Positions 35,786 to 43,848 of a stretch of DNA of 64,000 nucleotides are shown here, in pieces (position 1 is the stretch's first letter; every line of letters begins with the position of its first letter). The notes beneath the pieces are model-generated. The model was not told the DNA's origin. It worked only from the letters and a program-made list of their open reading frames with translations, and did no database searches. The position numbers were made by a program, and so were the translations under genes. The stretch comes from Streptomyces sp. SJL17-4. Its GTDB lineage: Bacteria; Actinomycetota; Actinomycetes; Streptomycetales; Streptomycetaceae. The stretch is from assembly GCF_036826855.1 (NCBI RefSeq), contig NZ_CP104578.1, forward strand, positions 1,178,001-1,242,000. The letters run 5' to 3'.

Positions 35786-35865
35786 GTCCACGCACACCTG
35801 CCAGTAGCGGTCACGTCACCCATCACCCCGGTCGCCCCGGTCACCCATGAGAAGGAGAACGCAGC

Positions 35866-37542
35866 ATGGACGCTGATGTCATCGTCGTCGGAGCCGGCCT
35901 CGCCGGGCTGGTAGCGGCTCACGAACTCACCTCCAGGGGACGCAAGGTGGCCCTGGTGGACCAGGAGGGCCCGGCCGATCTCGGAGGGCAGGCGTTCTGG
36001 TCCTTCGGCGGACTCTTCCTCGTCGACTCCCCGGAACAGCGGCGCATGGGCGTCAAGGACTCCTTCGACCTGGCGTGGAACGACTGGCAGGGCAGTGCCC
36101 AGTTCGACCGGCTCGACGACGAGGACTCCTGGGCAACCCGCTGGGCACGCGCCTACGTCGAGTTCGCCGCCGGCGAGAAGCGATCCTGGCTGGCCGGCCA
36201 CGGCATCGGCTTCCTCCCCACGGTCGGCTGGGCCGAACGCGGAAACCTGCGCGCCGACGGCCACGGCAACTCCGTCCCGCGCTTCCACGTCACCTGGGGT
36301 ACCGGGCCCGGGGTCGTCGAGCCCTTCGTACGCCACGCCAGGCAGGCCGCCGCCGACGGGCTCCTCACCTTCCACCACCGCCACCGCGTCAACGAGCTGC
36401 TCGTCGACGGCGGCACCGTGAGTGGAGTCCGCGGCCACGTCCTCATCGAGGACCGGTCCCCCCGGGGCGTCGCGACCAGCCGCGAGACCACAGGCGAGTT
36501 CGAACTCAGAGCGCAGGCCGTCATCGTCACCACCGGCGGGATCGGCGCTAACCACGACCTCGTACGCCGTTCCTGGCCCGACCGTCTCGGCACCCCGCCC
36601 AAAAACATGGTCACCGGCGTGCCCGCGTACGTCGACGGCCGCATGCTCGACATCGCCGCCGACGCCGGCGTACGGCTGGTCAACCGCGACCGGATGTGGC
36701 ACTACACCGAAGGGGTCAGGAACTGCGACCCGATCTGGCCCGGCCACGGTATCCGCATCCTGCCCGGCCCGTCCCCGATGTGGTTCGACGCCCTCGGCCG
36801 CCGCCTTCCCGACCCCTGCCTGCCCGGATACGACACCCTCGGAACGCTCAAGCACCTGCGGACCACGCCGGACATCGCCGCCTACGACCACTCCTGGTTC
36901 GTCCTCACCCAGAAGATCATCGAGAAGGAGTTCGCCCTCTCGGGCTCCGAACAGAACCCCGACATCACCGGCAAGGACCGCGCTGCCTTCCTCCGCACGC
37001 GACTCTTCGGAAAGGGAGCACCCGCGCCCGTCGAGGCGTTCAAGCGCCACGGCGAGGATTTCGTCGTCGCCGACACCCTCGACGAACTCGTCGACCGGAT
37101 GAACGCTCTGACCGAGGAGCCGCTGCTCGACCTCGGAACCCTGCGCCGCCAGATAGAGGCCCGCGATCTGCAGATCGCCAATCCCTACAGCAAGGACTCC
37201 CAGGTCCAGGGCATCCGCAACGCCCGCCGCTACCTCGGCGACCGCCTCGGCCGCGCCGCCACCCCGCACCCCATCCTCGACCCCGCCAACGGGCCCCTCA
37301 TCGGCGTGAAACTCCACGTCCTCACCCGCAAGACCCTCGGCGGCATCCAGACAGACCTCGAATCCCGTGCCCTCGGCCCGGACGGCCGGCCCATCAACGG
37401 CCTGTACGCGGCCGGCGAGGTCGCCGGCTTCGGCGGCGGCGGGGTCCACGGCTACAACGCCCTCGAAGGAACCTTCCTCGGCGGCTGCCTCTTCAGCGGA
37501 CGCCAAGCAGGCCGCGCCGCCGCCCGGGCCGCAAGCGCCTAG
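35866..37542 (+). CDS. FAD-binding dehydrogenase (3-ketosteroid Δ1-dehydrogenase/flavocytochrome-like)
   Basis: The 558-aa flavoprotein starts with the dinucleotide motif G9-x-G11-x2-G14 (VIVVGAGLAGLVAAHELTSR). The C-terminal FAD-contact motif is GLYAAGEVAGFGGGGVHGYN followed by ALEGTFLGGCLFSGR. The length and layout match the fumarate-reductase / ketosteroid-dehydrogenase superfamily. The substrate cannot be fixed from sequence. GAAGGAGAA precedes ATG 35866. It stands 80 bases downstream of the haemolysin III gene and may be separate. Confidence 0.82.
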   Translation: MDADVIVVGAGLAGLVAAHELTSRGRKVALVDQEGPADLGGQAFWSFGGLFLVDSPEQRRMGVKDSFDLAWNDWQGSAQFDRLDDEDSWATRWARAYVEFAAGEKRSWLAGHGIGFLPTVGWAERGNLRADGHGNSVPRFHVTWGTGPGVVEPFVRHARQAAADGLLTFHHRHRVNELLVDGGTVSGVRGHVLIEDRSPRGVATSRETTGEFELRAQAVIVTTGGIGANHDLVRRSWPDRLGTPPKNMVTGVPAYVDGRMLDIAADAGVRLVNRDRMWHYTEGVRNCDPIWPGHGIRILPGPSPMWFDALGRRLPDPCLPGYDTLGTLKHLRTTPDIAAYDHSWFVLTQKIIEKEFALSGSEQNPDITGKDRAAFLRTRLFGKGAPAPVEAFKRHGEDFVVADTLDELVDRMNALTEEPLLDLGTLRRQIEARDLQIANPYSKDSQVQGIRNARRYLGDRLGRAATPHPILDPANGPLIGVKLHVLTRKTLGGIQTDLESRALGPDGRPINGLYAAGEVAGFGGGGVHGYNALEGTFLGGCLFSGRQAGRAAARAASA

Positions 37543-37565
37543 TCACGTCCTCCTGTCGATCGGCG

Positions 37566-37635
37566 TCGTGCCGTGCCGTGCCGTGCCGTGCCGTGCCGTG
37601 CCGTGCCGTGCCGTGCCGTGCCGTGCTGTGCTGTG
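37566..37635 (+). repeat. CCGTG pentanucleotide tandem repeat (14 units)
   Basis: TCGTG, then eleven perfect CCGTG units (37571-37625), then two CTGTG units. It begins 24 bases after the flavoprotein stop and is non-coding. The array is uninterrupted in its centre and probably polymorphic by slippage. Confidence 0.9.
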
Positions 37636-37799
37636 CCGCGGAGATTACGGCTTGCCTGCCGACTGGTGGGTAAGCGCACACCCTCCAGGCGTGAATCGGG
37701 GCGACGAGAACGGGAGTAGCGCCACCAGAACTCAGCTTCCCCACCTCGTCGATGACATGGGTATCGAGGCATCGTGGGCGGGCCACGGCCGCGCTCCGT

Positions 37800-38166
37800 C
37801 ACGGAGGTGATCACCGCCGGGCCGGGCGAGACACTGACCGACCTTTCGGCGCACTCGTTCTCGCCCCGTCGGAGCGCGCGGCGCCGAGTCGGTGGCGATC
37901 GTGAAGGCGGCGGCCCGGGACGGCACCCGCGTCACGTCGGCGATGACGCCTGCCAGTACGAGTTCGGGATTCAGCATCTGACCACGGCCTACGCCTACGC
38001 CGAGGCGGACTCCGACGCCGCGCAACGCCTCCTCCGACGAGTCCGGCCGAGCCATGCCCCGCCGCACATCAACGCGGTGCACCTTGTCGACGTCACTGCG
38101 GACCCGCAGGCCAAGACGATCACCTGGGAAAGGGTGACGAGGGTCCCTCTCGGCCCAGTTCTCTGA
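37800..38166 (+). pseudogene. decayed rightward gene of unknown function
   Basis: The 3' half reads as convincing protein (QYEFGIQHLTTAYAYAEADS…PHINAVHLVDVTADPQAKT) and ends at TGA 38166, directly followed by a terminator hairpin. The upstream part makes sense only one frame over (RGAESVAIVKAAARDGTRVT), so a frameshift lies near 37,950. I do not recognise the family. The region 37636-37799 shows nothing else. Confidence 0.45.
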
Positions 38167-38198
38167 CTCCCCGGAGACACACGGAGTCTCCGGGGAGT
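38166..38198 (+). terminator. terminator hairpin
   Basis: ACTCCCCGGAGAC and its complement pair perfectly over 13 bp around a 7-base loop, starting at the stop codon of the decayed gene. Confidence 0.8.
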
Positions 38199-38325
38199 GG
38201 ACCGGGCGGTGAAAAGGACAAGATCGCGAGACAGAATCCCGGGATATCCGAATGAGACAACACGAGAACACACAGGTCGTCACGACGGAATGGGACATTC
38301 CAATTGCGGGCCTACAGTTGGTGTG

Positions 38326-38398
38326 GGTTCTCAGAAACCGCGCCATATTCTCAGCATCAGCCGCATACCAGCACCATTTATGGCGTGGTTCTGAGACC
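38326..38398. repeat. imperfect 20-bp inverted repeat with 31-base loop
   Basis: GGTTCTCAGAAACCGCGCC plus ATA (38326-38347) and TATGGCGTGGTTCTGAGACC (38379-38398) are inverted copies with a few mismatches. It lies in the non-coding stretch between the decayed gene and the MBL gene. It could be the end of a small lost element or a structured transcript. No gene lies inside. Confidence 0.5.
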
Positions 38399-38486
38399 TG
38401 CAGTTCAGTGGCTCACTCGTCCGCGGTGTGGGCCGGTTCCTGCTGTCGCTGTCGACGACGGCGGGCTGGGCTGGCCGGGCGCGCTG

Positions 38487-39347
38487 TCACTGCGATGGTG
38501 TCTTGGCCCGCTTCGCCCCGCCCCAGAGCGAGCCCGGGTTCGCTCGGTTCGGGTACAGCGCGAGCATCGCCTCGTACAGTTCGGCTGCGGTTTTCGTCTC
38601 GGCGTCGAGCCGGTTGAAGTCCGCCAGGTACTTCTTGGTCTCGGCCAGGATCTTCGGGTCGTCGGGCAGGTCGGGGTTCTTGTGGCCGGCGACGACGAAG
38701 GCGGGGTCGAGTGCGGCGAGCGTGTCGGTGGCGCGCATCCACTCCTCGCGCGACGCGGTGGTGGTCTCGCCCATGTACTGGTGGATGCCGTTGTAGGCGA
38801 CATCGCCGGCCACGACGAGCCGCAGGTCCGGTACCCACAGCGCGGTGCTGCCCTCGCAGTCGGTGAAGCCGGCCTCGACCGCCCGCAGCTCGTGGCCTTC
38901 GAGTGTGAACGTGTCGCCGTCCAGGACTTCCGGGAAGACCTGCGGCAGGGGGACCTGTCCCGGAAAGCGCGAGGTCCAGAAGGTGTCGACGTAAGGCGGT
39001 GTGCCCTCGAACCTCGCCTTGGCCACGGCTGCGGCGGTCGAGACAGCCTTGGCCCCCGGGAATGCCTCAAGGAGTTGCTTCACGCCGAAGCCGTGGTCGC
39101 CGTGGCCGTGCGTGATGTAGACGTAGGCCAGATTGCGGTCGTGCGCCTTCACCCAGTCGACGAGCTGTTGGTTCTGTTCGATGGTGAGGAACGTGTCGAC
39201 GAGCACGGCGTCGCGCTCACCGAAGATCAACGTCGAGGTGTTGACCACCCACTGGAGCTCTTCCGTGCCGGGCGGCAGGTCGCGGGTCAGACCTGACCGG
39301 CGCATGCACAGCGTCTCGTACCGCAGCGCCGATGTGGCTTCCGGCAT
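38487..39347 (-). CDS. MBL-fold metallohydrolase
   Basis: ATG 39347 with GGAAGG upstream gives 286 aa. The zinc motif H80-G-H82-G-D84-H85 (ITHGHGDHGFG) is intact. The later ligands GDVAYNGIH and VVAGHKNPD, and the His in EAGFTDCEGS's neighbourhood, complete a two-metal site. It looks cytoplasmic, with no signal peptide. It is most like the broad SoxH/glyoxalase-type MBL hydrolases; the substrate is unknown. It is the last cargo gene before the right end. Confidence 0.83.
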   Translation of the reverse strand: MPEATSALRYETLCMRRSGLTRDLPPGTEELQWVVNTSTLIFGERDAVLVDTFLTIEQNQQLVDWVKAHDRNLAYVYITHGHGDHGFGVKQLLEAFPGAKAVSTAAAVAKARFEGTPPYVDTFWTSRFPGQVPLPQVFPEVLDGDTFTLEGHELRAVEAGFTDCEGSTALWVPDLRLVVAGDVAYNGIHQYMGETTTASREEWMRATDTLAALDPAFVVAGHKNPDLPDDPKILAETKKYLADFNRLDAETKTAAELYEAMLALYPNRANPGSLWGGAKRAKTPSQ

Positions 39348-39816
39348 GTCGTGGCTACCTTCCACTCTCGTTGAGATCCAGCCGACGCATTGTGCTTGGC
39401 CAGTCGCGATGGCCTCGGAACCGGGGGCTGGGGACTCGACGAGCCGCCGACCCGACTTCCAAGACCAATCCTGCGGGCCCACATCGGATCCGCAACACGA
39501 CGACAAGCCCGCCGCCATCCGGCCTCCAGCACGTAGGCGAGGCCCATGTGCCGGCGGTGACGTTCAAGGCAACGGCGGCGCTACATGGGCCCAGGGTGGT
39601 GGAGGGCGCCGACGGCCGCGCCGCAAGGCCCGCGGGAGGCGCCGCGCCGTAACCCGATCAGGCGGCCGAGGCAGTCAAGCTGGAGCTGTCCGCCGTCCGC
39701 GGCCGGCCCGCTCCCAGGGGAGCGGGGGGCTACCGGTAGAGCGTGTGCCCGGTGCCCTGGTGCTGGGCGTGTTCTTCGGGCCGTCGGCGCCAGTCCGTCG
39801 GGCAGACCTTGAGGGA
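39348..39816. other. non-coding stretch before the right transposon end
   Basis: No convincing reading frame, repeat or hairpin is visible over about 470 bases. It may contain remnants of a lost gene (…AEAVKLELSAVRGR in one frame), but nothing that I can name. Confidence 0.4.
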
Positions 39817-39918
39817 GTGCCACGTTCGTGAGACTGAACGGATGCGCCATCGACGTGAGACAACGGAAGGACTGCTGGTCAACGGCGACGCCGGTGCCAC
39901 GAGCGGCGAGACCCTACA
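39817..39918 (-). repeat. outer right transposon end with TnsB-type sites
   Basis: On the minus strand: GTCTCGCCGCTCGTGGCAC (39894-39912), GTCTCACGTCGATGGCGC (39844-39861) and GTCTCACGAACGTGGCAC (39817-39834), all in the same direction and spaced. The terminal 11 bases are the exact complement of the left terminus. TATGT follows at 39919-39923. Confidence 0.85.
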
Positions 39919-41231
39919 TATGTAGTGGTGGACACTGAGATCGATCGAGGCATCCAGCCGGGGACTCTCGCGTCCGGCCGCCGGATCGGCCCCACGCTCG
40001 CCCCCGCTCCCTCGGCAGCTGCAAGCGCATCTCGCCAGGTGCCCTTCTTGAGCGTGTCCGCGTGACACTGCCGGCACTCGCCTACGGGTTGGTGCCGGGA
40101 TTCGAGGTCTTCAACGGATGCGCGCGCATGGGCAAAGGCGTCGGCGGGAAAATCCGCACGGATCGCAAACCAGGTTCCGCTGCGCTCAGCTTCGGGAGCA
40201 CCGGCAGCGACCTCGGGCCGCTGGGGCACGTACAAGGTGCCTCCGTCATGGCGGACGAGGAAGATTCGGTCGAGATGGTCACAGGTGTCGGAGGCCGGCG
40301 GGTTCCTGTCCAGCCACCGAAGCAGTTCCGCGCGGTCACCTGGTCCCCACAGCAGGTCGCAGGGGTACGTCGTGTTCTCGAAGAGGGCGTCGAATTGGAA
40401 AAGGGTGGGGTCTTCGGCCGTGCCGGGCTCGAAGACCGCTTGGACGATGACGTACTGCCATTCCTCTTTTTCGGTGTCCGTTCGAAGGTTCTCTACATGG
40501 CCGATGGAGACGGCCTCGGTAACCGGGTTCCAGGCGACGGCGGTGGTGCGACGCTCCACCGGAGCGGGGTAGAGACGTCCGCCGGGAGTGTCCTGGCCCC
40601 AAAGCCGGTTGATCACCTCAGCCAGGTTGGACAAGGTATGCGCAGCCTCAACAGGTCCGTGGAGATGGAAGGCGCTCGGGTGAGCCACCATGTTCCGCAG
40701 GTCGGTGATGGCCTTCTCCCGGCCGCGATTTCGTTGGCCGCGGAGCAACCCTTCTCGACGTGCCCACCGGTACAAGCCGTCCAGGGTTCCGTTGAACCCG
40801 GTCCAGCTCCGGCCGGGTCCCATTTGGATCCTGGTGCCCTTGAGCTCCTTGTACCTCTCCATGAAGTGCCCGTAGTTGGTCACGTCCTCGAGGGTGTGCA
40901 CCTCGCCTTCCTTGGTCCGGAGGGACACTGCACCTTGGTGGAAGGCGATGAACCGGTCGCGCAGGGCCTGCTCGAACACCAGGAGCGCCGCGTCGCCGAC
41001 CATGGTGAACAGCTCGTAGCAGAGCAGGCCGTAGCGGTAAACGTGGCGCAGTTGTTCGAAGCGCTGCCGGGTTCCCTCTGCGACGCTGTCGGCGAGTTCA
41101 TACTGGGCGATCACGTGTTGCTGAAAGTCCAGGGCGTCCTCAGGAGTCAGTCGTCCGCCGAACCCGTAAGGGTTAAAGGGAAGTACGCGCTCGTCTACCG
41201 CTCGTAGGTCGTCAAGCGACAGCCAGTCCAT
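39879..41231 (-). CDS. HEPN-like hypothetical protein, C-terminus altered by the transposon
   Basis: ATG 41231 follows GAGGAGGT. The 450-aa protein has an N-terminal helical region with R179-x4-H184 (LRNMVAHPSAF), the RX4-6H motif of HEPN ribonucleases and nucleotide-binding partners. A second, β-rich half contains WRDALAAAEG near the end. The last residues after STTT (YVGSRRSWHRRRR) are encoded by the transposon end. Before insertion the gene would have stopped with TAG at that point, so it is nearly unharmed. HEPN proteins often act in defence or toxin-antitoxin systems; that role is an inference. Confidence 0.65.
   Translation of the reverse strand: MDWLSLDDLRAVDERVLPFNPYGFGGRLTPEDALDFQQHVIAQYELADSVAEGTRQRFEQLRHVYRYGLLCYELFTMVGDAALLVFEQALRDRFIAFHQGAVSLRTKEGEVHTLEDVTNYGHFMERYKELKGTRIQMGPGRSWTGFNGTLDGLYRWARREGLLRGQRNRGREKAITDLRNMVAHPSAFHLHGPVEAAHTLSNLAEVINRLWGQDTPGGRLYPAPVERRTTAVAWNPVTEAVSIGHVENLRTDTEKEEWQYVIVQAVFEPGTAEDPTLFQFDALFENTTYPCDLLWGPGDRAELLRWLDRNPPASDTCDHLDRIFLVRHDGGTLYVPQRPEVAAGAPEAERSGTWFAIRADFPADAFAHARASVEDLESRHQPVGECRQCHADTLKKGTWRDALAAAEGAGASVGPIRRPDARVPGWMPRSISVSTTTYVGSRRSWHRRRR
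39919..39923. repeat. target-site duplication, right copy (TATGT)
   Basis: It matches 6037-6041 exactly. The uninterrupted site would read …ACATA-GCGGGCC on the minus strand, which puts TAG at the end of the HEPN-like reading frame. Confidence 0.85.
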
Positions 41232-41336
41232 TCAAGACCTCCTCAAGAATGTGAAGAACCGGCCATCGTACGACGGGGTCTCCACGTCAGCCCCGGGATT
41301 TCTGGATCCCCTGTTCAACGGCGGCCCGAGGATAGG

Positions 41337-41371
41337 CGAAGGGCCCCAGGTCGCCTTCCTGGGGCCCTTCG
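41337..41371 (-). terminator. 14-bp terminator between surface protein and HEPN-like gene
   Basis: CGAAGGGCCCCAGG pairs perfectly with its complement around the loop TCGCCTT, 30 bases beyond the surface-protein stop on the minus strand. It would isolate the HEPN-like gene from the long upstream gene string. Confidence 0.85.
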
Positions 41372-41401
41372 ACGATGTTCAGTTTGTGGTCGCTCTACCG
41401 G

Positions 41402-42397
41402 TCAGCTGGCGGACGGCGTCTCCTCCTCGCCCTCCGACTTCTTCCGTCGTGCCGCGATCAGGGCACCGCCGCCGGCCGCGATCAGGAGGCCGCCGGCCGC
41501 GAGGAGCCAGGTGTTGGAGTCGGCCCCGGTGTGCGCGAGGGAGCCCTCCGCAGGCGGGGTGCTCGGGGTGTCCGTCGGGGGCACCGGTGCGGTGGAGGTG
41601 GACTGGCTCGGGGCCGGGGTGGCCGGCGGGGTCGTCGCCGGAGTCGTGGGCGGGGTGCTCGGGGTGACTGGCGGCGTGGTCGGCGGGGTCGTCGGGGGCG
41701 TGGTCGGCGGGGTGGTGGGCGGCTGGGTGGGCTGGTCCTTCTTGGTGTTGGTGAAGGTGGCGGTGGTCTTCTCGGCGGGCTTGGCGGTGATCTTTACCGG
41801 GGTGGTGTCGAGCTCGTAGCCGGTGGGGGCCTTGGTCTCGGTGCCGGTGTAGGCGGTGCCGGTGCGGGAGGAGACGGGGAGCTTGGTGGTGGCGGTACCG
41901 TCCTTGCCGGTGGTCAGGGTGATCGCCTTGCCGGTGCCGGTGGCGGGGGTGACGTTGATGACGGCGCCGGCCAGGGGCTTGCCGGTCTTCTTGTCGATCT
42001 TCTTCACCAGCAGCTCGGCCGGCTTGAAGCTGTCGGTGATCGTGAGCTTCACGGTGTGCTCGGGCGTGACGATGACGTCCTGGTCAGGGGCCAGTTCGTG
42101 AAGGGGGCTGCCGGAGTCGGTCTCCTTGAGACGGTAGGTGCCGGGGTGGACGTTCTCGAAGAGCAGGACGCCGTTCGTGCCGGTCTTGCCGGTCAGGGCC
42201 TTGGTGCCGTTGAGGGTGTCGAGCAGGGCGAACGCGGCTCCGGAGAGCAGGGTGCCGTCGGGGTCCTTCTTGGTGATCTCGATGGTGCCCGGGGGGATTT
42301 CGGGTGCGTTGGCGAAGGCGGTCGGGGCCCAGATCAGGGAGCCGGTGGCCAGGGTGGTCGCGGCGATGGTGGCCGCGGTGCGGCGGGAGGCGCGCAT
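41402..42397 (-). CDS. sortase-anchored surface protein with Cna-B/SpaA-like domains
   Basis: ATG 42397 gives 331 aa: an Arg-containing signal peptide (RASRRTAATIAATTLATGSL) and two prealbumin/Cna-B-like β-domains (GTIEITKKDPDGTLLSGAAF; AELLVKKIDKKTGKPLAGAV). A PPTT repeat stalk follows, then the sorting signal LAHTG-ADSN with a hydrophobic helix and RRKK tail. LAxTG is the class E sortase motif of Streptomyces. The protein would be covalently attached to the wall. On a conjugative element it may aid cell contact. It is the last gene of the long leftward string before the terminator. Confidence 0.87.
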   Translation of the reverse strand: MRASRRTAATIAATTLATGSLIWAPTAFANAPEIPPGTIEITKKDPDGTLLSGAAFALLDTLNGTKALTGKTGTNGVLLFENVHPGTYRLKETDSGSPLHELAPDQDVIVTPEHTVKLTITDSFKPAELLVKKIDKKTGKPLAGAVINVTPATGTGKAITLTTGKDGTATTKLPVSSRTGTAYTGTETKAPTGYELDTTPVKITAKPAEKTTATFTNTKKDQPTQPPTTPPTTPPTTPPTTPPVTPSTPPTTPATTPPATPAPSQSTSTAPVPPTDTPSTPPAEGSLAHTGADSNTWLLAAGGLLIAAGGGALIAARRKKSEGEEETPSAS

Positions 42398-42455
42398 GAA
42401 GAAGGGGATCTCCTCGTTCTTGGTGTGGTGTTGGGGGCCGCCGCGTGGGCGGGAG

Positions 42456-43295
42456 TCAGTGGATGCGGGCGCTGGAGGACCGGATGGCCGCGGTCGCGGG
42501 AAGGGCGGGAGACGGGCTCGGGCGTCGAGCTGCCGGGGTGGCGGCGCCGTGCCGCCAGGCGGCTGCTTGGACGAGGGACCGTTGTTCGTCCAGCGGCATG
42601 CTGGAGATCCGGTCGAGGGCTCGGGTGGTGTCGGGGCCGAGGCGGCGTCCGGTGAGCTGGGTGACGGCGGCGGCTTCGGCGAGCATGCCCTGGTCGAGAG
42701 GGAGTCCGAGGATGTCCATGACGTAGAAGCGGGCGTTGTGGAGGGACTTGGACACGGTCCTGCCGTCGTATGTGCCGGCCTCTGCGAGGCCGAACACGGC
42801 CTGCGTCGCCTCGTGGAGCCGGGCGAGCGTTGCCGGGTCGCTGGCCCAGAACTCCGTGTGCCAGCGGGCCGACCAGGGCTCGGGTTCAGCCTGCGTACGC
42901 GGGGTGAGCAGGGCAGGGCACCAGATCCGCGCGAGGTCCTCGATCGCCTTGCGCAGACCGGTGAGTTCCGCGCCGGCCCAGGGCGGTGGGCCGTCCTTGT
43001 GCCAGTCGCGGATGACGCCGCAGCCGGAACCGGGCCCCCGCGCGGCGTCCCGCCGGGTGAAGGTGCCGTGGTCGGCGAAGGAGAGATGCCGCGTGTCGAG
43101 GACACCGCGCTCGACATGGGTGACGGTGAGGCGGAGGCCGTCGTACTGCCGGTCCATGATCGTGCGAGCGAACTCGATCCGCAGCCGAAGCGGCGAGTCC
43201 CCCACCGGTGTGGCGTAGTAGGTATCTCCGACGACGGTGCCGGAGGCGAACGGGAGGTTGAGTTCGCCGAAGAACTCCTTTGCGTGCAGAGGCAC
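42456..43295 (-). CDS. hypothetical protein (279 aa)
   Basis: GTG 43295 has GGAG five bases upstream. The protein begins PLHAKEFFGELNLPFASGTV and has FARTIMDRQYDGLRLTVTHV in its first third, then a helical C-terminal half (LDRISSMPLDEQRSLVQAAA) and a basic tail. There is no signal peptide or membrane helix. It follows the DUF317-like gene by 14 bases and precedes the surface-protein gene. I do not recognise it; the fold seems mixed α/β in the first half. Confidence 0.6.
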   Translation of the reverse strand: MPLHAKEFFGELNLPFASGTVVGDTYYATPVGDSPLRLRIEFARTIMDRQYDGLRLTVTHVERGVLDTRHLSFADHGTFTRRDAARGPGSGCGVIRDWHKDGPPPWAGAELTGLRKAIEDLARIWCPALLTPRTQAEPEPWSARWHTEFWASDPATLARLHEATQAVFGLAEAGTYDGRTVSKSLHNARFYVMDILGLPLDQGMLAEAAAVTQLTGRRLGPDTTRALDRISSMPLDEQRSLVQAAAWRHGAATPAARRPSPSPALPATAAIRSSSARIH

Positions 43296-43309
43296 ATGGA
43301 CTCCAGAGG

Positions 43310-43848
43310 TCAGCGGCGGGCGGCGCGTGCAGGGTGCGGGATCGCGGTTGCCGGGGGTCGGGTGGTGGTGCTCCAGCGGGGCACGCTGCGCGTGGTGATC
43401 GCCGGCGGGCGTCGCAGGGTCCGCTGGACGTCGAGCGGGGTCGGGGCCGGCGGCCTCGGTGGGGTGACGGGAGTGAGCTGGGCCAGGGCCGCAAGCTGTG
43501 GCGAGAGGTGATCGCGGTAGCGGAGAGCCGGCGTCGGGTCGGTGAAGGCCCCCGCAGTGGCCGCAATCAGGTGGGCCGGGGTGTTGGCGGTGAACCGGAG
43601 CCCGCGTGCCCCCAGCCAGGCGGTCCGGCCCACAGCTCGAAGTCGTCGCCGTACCGGCCGATGCGGATGCGGTGGTCCGGCGAGGTGACCAGCAACTGAC
43701 AGGGGCCGTCGCCGAGGTCGTGGTGCGGCCAGTGGGCGACGGGGGCGAAGCCCGCATCGCCCGTGCCGTTGGATCCGGCCAGATAGCGAGGGGCGACGTA
43801 CACGTCGCCTTCGGGCGGATAGATACGGCGGGGCAGATCATCCGTCAC
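43310..43848 (-). pseudogene. DUF317-like gene with a frameshift
   Basis: GTG 43848 overlaps the ATP-grasp stop (GTGA). The first part (GDVYVAPRYLAGSNGTGDAG… SPDHRIRIGRYGDDFELW) and the continuation one frame over from about 43,633 (VGRTAWLGARGLRFTANTPA… LSPQLAALAQLTPVTPP) together make one DUF317-type protein of about 178 aa. A single base missing or extra near 43,635 breaks it. If real, the gene is dead; a sequencing error or programmed shift is the alternative. DUF317 genes also occur at 4.5-5.9 kb. Confidence 0.55.

Larger units (their letters stand above)
6042..39918. mobile_element. 33.9-kb Tn7-like transposon with catabolic cargo
   Basis: The element starts TGTAGGGTCTC (6042-6052), ends with its exact complement GAGACCCTACA (39908-39918), and is flanked by TATGT on both sides. 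Each end carries three 18-19 bp repeats of the form GTCTCAnnnnnnRTGGC, as expected of TnsB sites. It encodes TnsA, TnsB, TnsC and TniQ homologues in one operon at the left. Cargo is a SulP-MerR unit, acyl-CoA metabolism, sugar uptake and GH3 hydrolase, transporters and regulators. A 3.1-kb derivative (6042-9100) is embedded at the left edge. The matching duplication argues that the whole 33.9 kb moved as a unit. Confidence 0.85.

Noticed and set aside
35743..37506. 587-aa leftward frame opposite the flavoprotein
   Set aside because: Same antisense effect in high-GC DNA; it is Val/Gly/Ala-rich without motifs, whereas the rightward frame has both FAD motifs.
37566..37635. CRISPR-like array
   Set aside because: The repeats are 5 bp with no spacers. 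There are no cas genes or longer spaced repeats anywhere in the window, so no CRISPR-associated transposon can be claimed.
9101..39923. Treating 9106-39918 as the unit that last moved
   Set aside because: Its flanking five bases (ACAGC and TATGT) do not match, whereas those of 6042-39918 do.
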